Assembly: GCA_033063855.1 (NCBI GenBank)
Contig: CP093830.1
Coordinates: 62,854 to 126,853 of the forward strand
Direction: 5' to 3'
DNA: 64,000 nt
Origin: Smittia aterrima
Lineage: Eukaryota > Arthropoda > Insecta > Diptera > Chironomidae
A program made the translations under genes and the position numbers. The notes beneath the pieces were generated by a model, which was not told the DNA's origin, did not search any database, and saw only the letters and a program-made list of their open reading frames with translations. This document shows, piece after piece, positions 1 through 10,774 of this stretch. Position 1 is the stretch's first letter; each line of letters opens with the position of its first letter.

Positions 1-626
1 AGCGAGATCATGAACGGAAATAAAAAAAATTTGGTTGCTATTCGAGTAAAGTCTCAAAATGATTGAAAAATGGTTTAAGAAAACAACTCAAGAATCATGT
101 CTGACAAGCAGCATGATTGTGACAACTATCGATGAAAAAGCAACTACTTGGAAATCATTTCAGAAAATTTTAAGCTGAATATGGGTCAGAAGAGCCACTC
201 ACGTCGTGATAAAACAATAACGTTAGAATCTCGTTTTGGCGAAACGAGCTGAAAACCGGTTGAGTTATAAGAAGTGTGGTAAATTTAGACTGCTCTCTAG
301 AGAAAAATCTTGGCGGTTTTGTGGTTGCGATCAACTTATTTGATGAAAAAAACGCCTAATCCAAAAATAATTAGCTCATCACCTTGCAGTGAAAGTTTTA
401 CTGGAATTTTATTAACGATTACAAACTTTACTCAAAAGAAGAAACATTGCTTAAAATTGACTTTGCTCAGGCAAGAATTTGTTTTATTTGTAATCTGAAC
501 ACGAACTTTAGAATTTACACGCTGAATTTGGTAACAAACTGAAGAAGCGCGTGAGGTCATCCGGAAATAAGTTCTACGAAAAGACGAACTTTTCTTTTAT
601 TAAAAATGTTCTGTTCTATAATTTAG
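1..626. other. Left edge, no complete gene
   Basis: I see no convincing coding exon. Open stretches are short and lack codon regularity, for example a 28-codon ORF from 181. If the candidate exon that follows is real, most of this stretch is its upstream intron. Confidence 0.4.
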
Positions 627-765
627 ATATGAAGAAGAACTTCTTCAGAGAAAACTGGAGAATTTATTGAACGGAAATGATGCGCCGCAAGCAACCGATA
701 TGGGTCTACACTTTCTACGAAATGTCATGATTATTCTCGCTAATGAAGAGCTTGAGAGAACCTAA
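627..765 (+). CDS. Possible 3'-terminal exon of a gene entering from the left
   Basis: A pyrimidine-rich acceptor ends at AG 625-626. It is followed by an open frame of about 45 codons ending in TAA at 763-765. The peptide is charged and helix-like (it includes LLQRKLENLLNGNDAPQATD and ends NEELERT) and reads like protein rather than chance AT-rich translation. No start codon or upstream exon could be placed, and no AATAAA follows closely. I do not recognise the family. It could be a chance ORF after a chance acceptor. Confidence 0.3.
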
Positions 766-1612
766 TGAACGATTTTGCTTACCAGTAGCATATCGTCACA
801 TCGTCTACTCACTCAACCAGCTCAACGTTTTAAGGCAGTTTCAAGTCGTCGATAATCGACTACTTGATAAGAACTATTCGCAAATGTCTAGCGATTCTGC
901 GTAGCTTCACATCTCTTCTTATATTCTTGCAGTGTCTTCTATCTCATTTTATTTTTCATTGAGATACTCAAGAATGATTCTCTAAGCACGACTATGTAGC
1001 AAATGTTTTGATCAAAGATCAAAATTCACTTTTACATATTTTTTTACTATGCTACTTTTCACCAAATTCTTCAGCTGCAATCAATTTCAACCACTGCTTC
1101 TTGCATCAGAATGCTAATCCGCACTCGTAAATGTTCTTTGTTCATTGCAGAATCATTACTAAAAAAATTCTCAATTGATTTTCGTGTTACTTTAACTTTG
1201 AATGAGTGTTTCTGTTCATTTCACTTCTTCGATCGAAACTATTCGCAATCTTACCTGATTCTCATCAGTTGTTGTCCGAAAATCCATCGTGGAATCAACT
1301 GAAAACACTGAATTTCCTTTTTTCTATGCAATTTGCAATTTTTTCCAACTGAACGGCACCGAGCTTATTTTCAGTTCAAGTGAACGCAGTCGCATAGTTA
1401 GGAGCGTTTAGTTTGTGTTTTCTTTATGAAAACGGTTCTTTTAGCTAAAGTTTATTTTTTAGAGGGCTTGTAGAGAGGGTCTTAATTACTGTTGAGCAAG
1501 TTAATCAGACTTGTTTATCTATTGATTGTGACATCATTCAAAGTGAAGGAGGTGATAAGAAATAATTGCGTTGTTGATTATTTACAAAACATTTCCGCAA
1601 AAAACATATTAT
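766..1612. other. Intergenic region and 5' leader of the CCPG1-like gene
   Basis: No supported gene. The part after about 1370 probably holds the promoter and leader of the next gene: a TTCAGTTC initiator-like stretch lies near 1372. A 63-codon open frame at 1111-1302 looks like low-complexity chance translation. Confidence 0.4.
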
Positions 1613-2892
1613 ATGGAAAATTTGGAGAAAAATTGTGAAATGCTAAAGACTTGGACTATCATCAAGGCAAAGGCTGCTGATGGTGACTCCAATTTGACCA
1701 GGTAAATTGAACTTTGTAATTGATTTTTTAAAACCAAGAAACTTTTCTTAGAAAATATTTTTTATCTATTTTTAGCGATGGTCCCAGCGAAGAAAGTGAC
1801 GGCATTTCTGTCATTAGCGACTCGGAAGTTTACAAGACGACTGCGTCAAATAATGTTAGTGACAGTGAAGAGAAAACAGTGACGACAGAAGATGTTGAGA
1901 GTGACGGCGATCTTGATTATTTACCATTAACTCCTCCAACTACTCCGGAAATATTTACAAAATCCGGGACCTTGAAAGAAAGAGCAGACGTCAAAGAGAC
2001 GGAAACAACTAAAAATATTCTCCATACATCGAACGGAAATAAGACCTTGATCATTGGTGTCGTATTTTCTGTCGTCGCTTCAATTTTGTATTTACACATC
2101 AGCGGATTGAATTCTGAGCTGCGAGCCATCAACGTAAAATTGACTCAACTTGAACATGAGCATGAATTATTGAAGATTGCTTTTGGTAAACTTAACGTCA
2201 AAACTCTAGTAAATGTGGTGGAGACTCATGAAGATCTTGATGAACAATTCTTTTCAAAAGAGAAAAATCCTGAATTGCAGTTGGAATCAAACACTAACCA
2301 AATGTTGATGGCACCAACAACAAAGACTGTTTGGCTTGGAAATGACAAAGAAGAAAAAGTTGAAATATTAGACAAGAAGCAAAATTCCCAATTACCAAAT
2401 TATTGCTTCTTCAGCGATGAAAATGACTTATTCTACGAGTATAATGTGGAAATTTGTGAAGCCAAACGTCGTAAGCTCGAGACAAAAAAGTCTCGCAAAG
2501 AGAAGAAAACAAAAGTCGATGATTTGAACAAACTTGAGAAAGGCCAATCATATGATTCGTACATTGCTGAAACTTTAAAGTCGTTGAGCGATGAAATTCA
2601 GGAAATCAAAAATCTCAGAAGTCTTGAGATGCCGATAATTGATGTCAAAAATGTCAACGATACTTCTGATAATCCAAAGGATTCCAATTATCAAGAAGAA
2701 AAGCCAAATAAACGTCGTGAAAAGAAAAAACGACTCAATAGACAGAAGGCTGTCAATTCAGGAGAATGGGTTGAAAAGAGAATGACGGGACGTGAAGAAG
2801 CTCGCAAGAAAAACGAAAAACAGGAAGAAGTCAACTGGTATTTAAAAAGAAAGAATGAAAGAGAAATTAATCGGTTAGAGACAGAATTTTAA
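1613..2892 (+). CDS. CCPG1-like single-pass membrane protein (candidate ER-phagy receptor)
   Basis: Two exons, 1613-1701 and 1776-2892, join in frame to 401 aa with a GT-AG intron. The N-terminus carries an aromatic WTII core (residues 14-17) followed by acidic residues, then a second acidic motif, DGISVISDSE (about 38-47). One hydrophobic helix lies near residues 118-140 (IIGVVFSVVASILYLHI). Beyond it are a heptad-like stretch and a very basic, glutamate-rich tail (NWYLKRKNEREINRLETEF). This order (LIR-like motif, acidic FIR-like motif, one TM, coiled coil) matches the layout of vertebrate CCPG1, which binds ATG8 and FIP200 during ER-phagy; that function is inferred. A poly(A) signal lies at 3015-3020. 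Its 3' end nearly touches that of the convergent Tim50. Alternative: a PBXIP1-type relative, or an unrelated coiled-coil membrane protein. Confidence 0.55.
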
Positions 2893-3071
2893 GAACTCGT
2901 GATGTATTTCTTTTGTGATAGATTTTACGGTAGCACTCGTCTTAGGTTTTTTGTCCTAAAATTTTCCGAGTTTATGCTTTACCTTAAATACCTTTTTTTT
3001 TGTGTATAGACTTTAATAAAGAGATTTATTTTTCATCAAACTTTATTCACTAATCTCTCTTGCAGAAACGA

Positions 3072-4493
3072 TTAATTGTGACGACCTAAAAAGCTGGGTG
3101 TCCATTTTTTGACAATTGCTGGTGCTTTCTGTTGTTCCTCACGTTGTTTCTCTTCTATTTGTTCGAGCAATTTTCTTTGATTCTCCCGGAACTGCTCGAT
3201 AGGATCTGGGAATTGTTTGTAATATGTCATTACCTCACGAACATCATCAACATCAGCAGTCACGATTGCTAAAGGGAGAGGGAAAGCAGTTACTTCAACA
3301 TTTCATTAGCAGCTAAATCGGCTTATTACTTTTCAAGAATGCAGTAAGATCGAAGAGCGCCGTATCATCGTCGTTGCCATTCCATCGTGGAATATTGAAC
3401 GCGTTTTCTGGATGAAACTTTGTTGAATGTGGATTCCAATCAACGACAATAACCTTGCTGAGGTCACGATTCAGCTTATCAAGACTTTTTACATGATGAC
3501 CATCAACAAAGTGAGTTGCTGAAATATGGTTTTTTTAGTCATTTTTGATAATATCAGATTGAGAAAGTTTTACCATCTCTAACCAATCTGTACATAATGA
3601 AACCGTTGGGATCTAATGCATCAAGAACTGGGAACACGGTCATACCATGATCAGCAGTGTAAACTACAACTTCGAAGATTCTTCCAAGTTGCTCTAAAAA
3701 TTGATCCACTCCTGGTCTTTTCTTAAATCTCCAACCAGTTTGATAGGTCCAATCAGGATGAACTAGAACGTCTTTCATTTCAAGCACAAGTGTGTACTTT
3801 GGCTGAACATAAGGATGCTTAAGAGGATCTGGAAGGAGTTTCTCATACGATGGTTCTTGAACAAATTTTTGATAATAGTTGAACGAAGCGAGAATCCTTA
3901 AAATAAAAATGAATTTGTCATATATGATGTTAAGACTTTAAATCTTATTCGATACCTTCTTTTGTACTGCTCATACGTCGGCAAATGACTAAATTCATCT
4001 TCGATGATTCTGCCTTCAGCGTCCTTCTCTGGCTGCCCCAATTCCCAAATTGTGTAAATTCCGAACCCTCCGGCTGACACGCCGAACAAGTAGAATCCTA
4101 ACTTCATTCGCTTCCATTGTTTGTCTTGCTCTTTCTTTTCTTCTGCAATATTGAAGGGAAATCATGTAAACGAAATGCTTCTGATCTAATCCAACCTTAC
4201 CTTCTTCTTCTTTTTTGCGCTTTTCTTGTTCTGCTTGACGTTCTGCCTCATCGACTACTGCTGTTTGTGGAAAAAGTTTAGAAAGCAACTGGGGACTTGC
4301 TGTCGATGTTTCTGGTGTTTTTTTGGCTGCAAAATATCATTTTCAGTTCACATGTCGAAAGAGCGAAAATAAATTTACCTTCCGATGTAAGAAATCTTGA
4401 GCAATTCACTGAACTACGATGCGACAACAGGCGACCCTCTAGCTTTAGCGAATTAACTAAACATCGGAACAGTTTCTGCGTTCGATAAGCCAT
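3072..4493 (-). CDS. Tim50: Mitochondrial import inner membrane translocase subunit TIM50
   Basis: Six exons (4493-4379, 4326-4201, 4142-3956, 3896-3574, 3518-3330, 3268-3072) total 1137 nt and give 378 aa. An N-terminal basic presequence (MAYRTQKLFRC) is followed by a charged linker, then one membrane helix (KLGFYLFGVSAGGFGIYTIW, about residues 138-158), then the FCP1/NIF-like phosphatase fold facing the intermembrane space. Family landmarks are YTLVLEMKDVLVHPDWTYQT, RFKKRPGVDQFLEQL, VVYTADHG, RDATHYVDG-type RDATHFVDGHHVK and VIVVDWNP. TIM50 is the receptor subunit of the TIM23 presequence translocase; its phosphatase-like domain is normally non-catalytic. A poly(A) signal lies 25 nt past the stop (minus strand, 3047-3042). 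It is divergent from Nipsnap, with 166 bp between the start codons. Confidence 0.96.
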
Positions 4494-4659
4494 TTATTCA
4501 ATCATTTATTTAACTTTTTATTGTGTTTTGACTGACCGAGGGGAAAGTAACTAGTCTGTAACGCTTTTTCTTCGACTCATCAGAATTCAATAAATTTCTT
4601 TTTGCAAACCAAAGTGCATCAATTAATTTATTCCCGGAACGAAAAGAAGTGACGTTAAC

Positions 4660-5993
4660 ATGTCGCTCACACGATTCACCAAGCTCTCATCAATTTTTAT
4701 CCAAACAAGGTGAGAATAGATTTTTATTGGAAAAGTTATTATCTAACTAAATTTTCGCAATTTTCGTCGCAATTTTTCCATTGATAATAATCAGGGCCTT
4801 ATCGGTTAGTGCGGTAAACAATCAAAGTTCAGAAAAGAATTGGCTTAATAAGTTGTTGTCAAATAAAATTACTAAGAATGAAGCATCAAAGGAGTCGCAC
4901 TCAAAAATGCTAAGCGGTGAGTTTTAATGTCAAGATCATTTTAAGGACAATAACTCAAAATTTCTCTGACCTCCAGACAAGGAAATTCTCTATGCGTTGC
5001 ATACGCACAACATTCGTCCCGATTCGACTCATAATTACCTCGAAAACTAGTAAGTTTGCAATAAGCTCTTATCAGTCTATATTAAAATTGCTTTATTTTT
5101 ATTCGTAGCAAGAAAACAGTTCAGTTAATTCAGTCGAAGAAAGATTTAGCTTGTGAACTTGTAGCGAGTTGGTCCGTTCAGGTTGGAGATTTGGATCAAT
5201 GCGTTCATCTCTGGCGCTATACTGGAGGATTTGCGAAAGTTGATTTGGCTGAAAAAATGCTGAACAAGGATCCAGTGAGTTTCTTTTTTTTTTAAAAAAA
5301 GAAATTGGTAAAATAAATTATTGCTTTAGGATTATGTTAAATTAGCAACTGAACGTGGAGGATTTTTGAGAGCGAGACATTTGCAATATTTGTTGTCATT
5401 CAGTTATTGGCCAATCATGGAACCTCGTACAAGCGAACACATCTACGAGATGCGCTCTTATCGTTTGAAACCAGGAACGATGATTGAATGGGGAAACAAC
5501 TGGGCTAGAGCTATCAAACTTCGCAGCATGAACGATGAAGCGTACGGAGGATTGTTTTCGCAAATCGGTCGCTTGTACCAAGTACATCACATATGGTGTT
5601 ACAAATCTTACAGCGAACGTAAGGAAACCCGCGAAAATGCTTGGTAAGATTAAAACATTTGCTATCTCCTTCTCATCAAATTTATTCTTTCCTCAATAAC
5701 TCTCATTGTTTTCATCAAATAATACTCGAGGAGTAAATATTCCGAGAATATTCCTTAAGACAGTGGAAATGATCGACTGTCTTAATGATCATACTAGATC
5801 CCATACTAGCAAAAATAGGAAGAGTGGAACAAAGAAAAAACATAAAACGGATGTCAACGATTGGATTAATTAAATCTTGATTATTTTCAGGCAACAACCT
5901 GGATGGGATGATTGTGTCGCTTATACCGTGCCATTAATTCGCGATATGCATTGTCGCATCCTTGTTCCTACTGAATTTTCTCCAACCAAGTAA
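4660..5993 (+). CDS. Nipsnap: NipSnap, mitochondrial NIPSNAP-family protein
   Basis: Six exons (4660-4709, 4795-4916, 4977-5049, 5109-5274, 5330-5643, 5891-5993) total 828 nt and give 275 aa. A basic, hydroxylated N-terminus (MSLTRFTKLSSIFIQTRALS) fits a mitochondrial presequence. Two ferredoxin-like NIPSNAP repeats follow. The first holds ASWSVQVGDLDQCVHLWRYT and the second EHIYEMRSYRLKPGTMIEWG. The C-terminus ends ILVPTEFSPTK. Family members sit in the matrix or outer membrane and act as mitophagy 'eat-me' signals in vertebrates; the fly role is less clear. The 247-bp last intron is longer than its neighbours and contains inverted repeats. A poly(A) signal at 6545-6550 implies a 3' UTR of about 570 nt. 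Confidence 0.95.
5755..5785. repeat. Short perfect inverted repeat in Nipsnap intron 5
   Basis: The arms TTAAGACAGT (5755-5764) and ACTGTCTTAA (5776-5785) are perfect complements around an 11-nt loop. A second small inverted repeat (AATATTC...GAATATT) lies just before, at about 5737-5753. The function is unknown; it may be a structured intronic element or chance. Confidence 0.5.
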
Positions 5994-7243
5994 ATTTGCA
6001 TTTAAAATGTTCTTTATGTGTCCCTTCTACATCGAGTCCAATATTGAAAAAACTTTATATTTTTTTGAAACGTCGCTTTTACAGGGTTTATATAATGTAG
6101 ATGTTGTTCGAACCGATTTTGCATTTATCGCGAAAAGAAAGAAGTAAAGTGTGAATAGCAAGTCGATTTTGTTTTGATCAATGTTTTATTTTTCTTAATT
6201 TTTGTCATTTCAGATTGTTAATTTGGGTATTTTCTCATTTTTCGTTCACAAGCTAAACTATTTACATTAAAGTTCTATTTTCTCTCGGTATCTTGATTTA
6301 AACTTCCTCGCCTCGAAAGAAAACCTACGCAATTAGCACTTGTTTAATACAATTTAAATAATGAGATTTCTTAATGAATAGTTTTAAAAAATATATTGGG
6401 ATTGAACAAAAGAAGAGACTGGTAGTAACGACATTAAGTGAAGAAACTGGAAGTCCCTATCGTGAAATGGGCGAAGCGGTATTATTGTTATATTTGATTA
6501 AAATTTTTAATGCGAACTTGTTTTGTTTACACGTCTTGCTTTAAAATAAACTCAAGCGCAGCAATTCAACTAAAACCTACATTGTTCGTTTATCAATACA
6601 GTTCTTATAGCCCATTCTTATTCAATCAACTATGCAATTCTCTCACGATTCATCTTAACTTATCGCTATTTTATTTATTATTATAAATTAATTATTCATC
6701 ATGCTTTGAATATATTTTTTTAAAGCAAAGTGTTAGAATTGAGTTATGACTTCTTGAATCGAACAGATGGAAATTTTGCTCCTGAAAGTGATAAATTGGA
6801 ATTATTGAAGGCAAGAGCCAAAGTTTTAAAACTTTCATTATTCCTTGTCATAGACAAGAATTTTTCTTCATCCTTCGAAATTTCATGTCAAAAGAAACTT
6901 TCGACGGCTACGACTTTCATTTCATTTTTAAATTCTAAAAAACCAAAAATTCATTTTTCTGACTATTTGATGCTCACATCAAATATGAGGTAAAGTCACT
7001 TTACACGATGATTCTAATGCATTTTCATAGTTAATTTGTTGTTTATCAAAGTCTCTAAAAGTTGGATAAATCACTAAGTTCTATTTGATTTCCAGCAAAA
7101 GTTATGCTGCGAGTGTAGGAAAAAGTATTTTTGAAAATCGTGGGAAGGAAAGTTGCAGAAATGGGCGACGAAAGTCTTCACAAAGAGCTCTGCGCCAAAT
7201 AGGAATTTGAGAGCTTTGGCTGATAATGTTGCTGACCTCGTTG
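5994..7243. other. Overlapping 3' UTRs of Nipsnap and Tao
   Basis: No gene is supported. The Nipsnap signal AATAAA is at 6545-6550. Minus-strand AATAAA signals for Tao occur near 6669-6680, so the two convergent transcripts probably end close together. Two open stretches (6374-6544, a 56-codon ATG ORF; 6730-6993, without an ATG start) could not be joined by canonical splicing in a shared frame and are not called as genes. Confidence 0.5.
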
Positions 7244-10200
7244 CTATAGAGACCCGGCTGGAAATGATGTCGATGAGTTGCTATGAGCGAGAGATAGCAT
7301 AGAACCACTCAAGCTACCTTCTTCTTCAGGATAAGTCTCCTGGCTTGCTTCAGCAAGTGCAAGGGCACTAAAATATTCATTTTCAATTATAAAACCAAAT
7401 TAGACATCATAAAGTTTAACAATTTACCTGAAACCCATACTGGCAGATTCGATATCAAAATGCTCCAACTGTCTCTCATGCTTCTCGCGCAACAACCGAA
7501 TTCGTTCAGAGCGTTCCTGATTGAACTGCTGGAGTTCCGTTTCCATCTAAATAGCAAACTATGAGAATGAGTTCTCTTTTAAAAGTTTTTTTTTATATCA
7601 AACCTTGCTTTCCAGTAAAGCTCTTCTTACGCTTACGCGCTCTTCAAGTTCCTTTCGTTCACGATCCCGTTGGGATTGGGCTTGCAATCGGTTCTTCTCT
7701 TGATATGCGGTGAGAATGTTTAACTCATACTGAAGACGGTCTCTTAATTGAGAGCATTCGCCCTCTTGGCTTTCGTCCAAGCGCAGTGATTGCTTTTGAA
7801 GCATGTCAGCGATGCTTTGTTCGTACTAAAATTCAAACGATTATAAACATAATTACGTAACTAAAAACAATAAACTTACCTGGTCTCCTAAAAGCGTTAG
7901 TTTTCGTTGTTGTTCTTCTTTCAACTTTTTTATCACAGCTTTTTGTTCATCTTTTGGTGTTGTTTGTAGGATTTGTGCTTTAAGCGCCTTGTATTGGCGC
8001 GTTTGGGTTTTGCAGGTTTCGCGAAACGCCTTGCGTATTTGTAACTCCTTTTGCTAAAAGAAATTTTTTAATATTTTCATATTTTAAAGAATTAGAATCA
8101 AATGAAAATTTTACTTTGAGACTTTTCGGTTGTTGCTTTAGCTCAGTGGCATGTTTCCGCAAAAGCTCTCGTTCTGCGCGCTCCATATACTCTTTTTGAT
8201 TCTTCAGCTCGCTTTCATGCTGCTTACTTATCTAGAACGTAAAATAAATTAATTAGGGTATGCGAAAAGTTAAGAATTTTAGTGTAGCAAACCTGATCTT
8301 CGCGCAGTGCATGAACGCTTTTCTGTTGACGATACTCGAGGTCTTGAGTTTTTTCATGATGACGAAGAAGCATTGAATGTGCTTGTTCTAGTTGCTGCTG
8401 CTTTTTGCTTAGTTCCTGAAATATTTTAAATTAATGATAAAACACAGGATAAAAACTTTTGCTACATACATCTCGCAAAAGTTGATTTTCCAGATCATGA
8501 AGAGAACAAATCTTCTTGCGTTTAAACTTTCGCATTTCCAACTCGATATAGTTCTTCTGGACTCGTAGTAGTCTCTGCTCTTCAGCTGCTTCTGCCATCT
8601 TTAAATTTTCCTTTTGGGATCTAAGGGAAAATATTGATGAACTTTTGAAAATATCATTAAAAAACTTTTTAACTCACTGCAACGTTGCATCCCGTTGCCT
8701 TTTGGGAGTTGAATCGTCAAGAGAAAGTTCTCGCTTCCATCTTTCTTTGTTAGCCTTGTATTCCTTCTTGCGATGAGTATCAAAAGCTTTCCGATCGCCG
8801 TCTTGTCGCATAGAAATTTCCTTGAAAAGCTTTTTCTCAGCGACATTATTTTGTTTTCCACGTCTATCCAATTCTTGCGCGTGCTTCGTCGACAACTTCT
8901 CTAACTCTCTTGTGAAGTTGTGCAACAGCATATCGTATTCCTTGTCTAAAGCTCCTTTGTGACCTTCCATCTCGACTTTACATTTCTCCTCGAGCTTTAA
9001 CAAAGCCGCTTGATGTTCTCGTCGCATTCTCTTGTAACCTGACATTTGTTCGTGCATGTCTTCTTGCATGTGCTCCTTCTGCTGCTTAGTAACGATACTA
9101 GTCGTTCGAATAGTTGCAAAATTGTTTGCTCCATGCTCAGTCAATGCATTTACTGCAGCCTGCGTTGCATGATTATGATGACTACTGCCATAAATCTGTT
9201 GTTGAATGTTTTGATGCTGCTGAGAGGGTCCACTTGAAGGTTGCATCATTAATTGTTGTGGATGATGATGATGATGGTTTCCATATCCGCTGTGATGTCC
9301 TGCTGCAGTTGCATTTACGTACTGAGGCTGCTGGTTATGTGGTGGAAGAGCTGGGGGAACCCGATGTCGCGAAGAAGTGCGATGTATATTTCCCTGTTGA
9401 TCCGGATTCGGTTGAATTGAACTGCTCGAAGAGTTCTGACTACTGGGAACAATTCCACCCATAGATTGCATGCTATGCTCAGATGTGATGCTGTTACTTT
9501 TGCTGCTGTCCCCTCCAACTTGATCGTCGGGTGTGTCTTCAGGATCGCCAACATTACTTTCCGTGTCGCAGTTGTCGACCATGAGAATTTTCTTCATCTT
9601 ACGATAATTTAAATTGTCCAACTCGCGAACCGCAGCTTTGGTTCTAAAATAAAATTTAAAAATGAAACTAATGGTAACGCATGTGCGAACTTCTTACCTA
9701 GCAATCAAATCGATGAGAACATTTGGCGACCGCTGACGCGACACGAACGTATGAGCAAGTAGTTCACTTGACGTTGGTCTATCGAACGGAGATTTCTTCA
9801 AACAGACTTCTACGAAGTTTCGGAAAGTATGCGACCAATCCGGCGCCTGAACCTGCAGCGTAGGCGTATCATTCTGAGCAATGTGGTACAAAGCTGGAAT
9901 TCATAAATTCATAATTTTTTAGAATATGGCAAGGAATGGTCTACGGTTAAAATGTACCTGACATTGCGTTCATGTTGAAGTATGGTGGTTTCCTCTCGGC
10001 GAGTTCAATGCATGTAATGCCCGTTGACCATACATCGACTTTACCGTCGTATTGACCTTCATCCATCGCTAAAATCACTTCTGGAGCCATCCTGAAACGC
10101 AAATGGATGTTAACTTTTGAAACAGATAAGCTTTTGTAACGTTGTACCAATATGGAGTGCCAACGAAAGAGTTTGCAGGGCATTTAATGGCAGCGCTTCC

Positions 10201-10766
10201 AAAATCAGCAAGCTTGACGATTCCCTGTTCCGTCAATAAAATATTTCCAGCCTTGATATCCCTACAAGACAATGTTTTTTAGATTTTATATTTATTTTTA
10301 TAATTCACTTTGCAAACCTATGAATCCGTCCTAGAAGATGCAAGTAACTAAGTCCATGTAAAACGCCATCACAAATCGCTGCGATTTCTTCTTCTTTCAA
10401 CGGTCGCTTGTGAACTTCGATTATGTCGGAAGCTGATCCGACACAATATTCCATTACAAGCCAAGCTGTGTTCTCATGAAGATAACAGCCTTTGTATTCG
10501 ATAGTGTTTGGATGATTTAATTGACGTAGGAAGCGAATTTCTTTGAGAATATCTTGCCACTTTTCCATGCTCTGCTTGCCCAAGTACGACATTTTCTTAA
10601 TGGCAACGATCTCTCTCGTTAGATTACAGCGAGCGTAATAAACGGCACCGAATGATCCATGGCCAATTTCCCGAAGATCATCAAAAATCTTGTCTGGATC
10701 GTGCTTGTTAAACAGCTCCGCTATTTCTGGGTCTTTAAGACTACCAGGACGCGGTGCTGGTGCCAT
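7244..10766 (-). CDS. Tao: Serine/threonine kinase Tao (TAO/Ste20 family)
   Basis: Twelve exons (10766-10318, 10261-10148, 10091-9958, 9893-9698, 9643-8678, 8620-8470, 8415-8293, 8231-8115, 8053-7880, 7825-7604, 7546-7428, 7367-7244) total 2889 nt and give 962 aa. The kinase domain has a glycine loop GHGSFGAVYYA (35-45), VAIKK with catalytic Lys57, HRDIKAGN (Asp151), DFG (169-171) and GTPYWMAPE. A Ser/His/Gln-rich linker follows, then long coiled coils and the conserved tail QLEHFDIESASMGFSALALA. TAO kinases phosphorylate Hippo and MARK/Par-1 in growth control and microtubule regulation. The length is normal for the family. A DREF-type TATCGATA abuts the start codon. Confidence 0.97.
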
Positions 10767-10774
10767 TATCGATA
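10767..10774. promoter_or_regulatory. DRE-like motif TATCGATA at the Tao start codon
   Basis: The palindrome TATCGATA lies directly against the Tao ATG (10764-10766). DREF-bound DREs of this form drive housekeeping promoters in flies. Other copies at 38730 and 39805, in non-coding DNA, show that the motif alone is weak evidence. Confidence 0.45.

Noticed and set aside
6374..6544. 56-codon ATG ORF with protein-like composition
   Set aside because: It lies in the Nipsnap 3' UTR before its poly(A) signal, and no canonical splice joins it in frame to the open stretch at 6730-6993.
6730..6993. 87-codon open frame starting at GTG
   Set aside because: It has no ATG start, lies in the Tao 3' UTR region on the opposite strand, and could not be phased with any upstream exon.
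9114..9464. 116-codon plus-strand ORF
   Set aside because: It is antisense to the Ser/His/Gln-rich linker of Tao.
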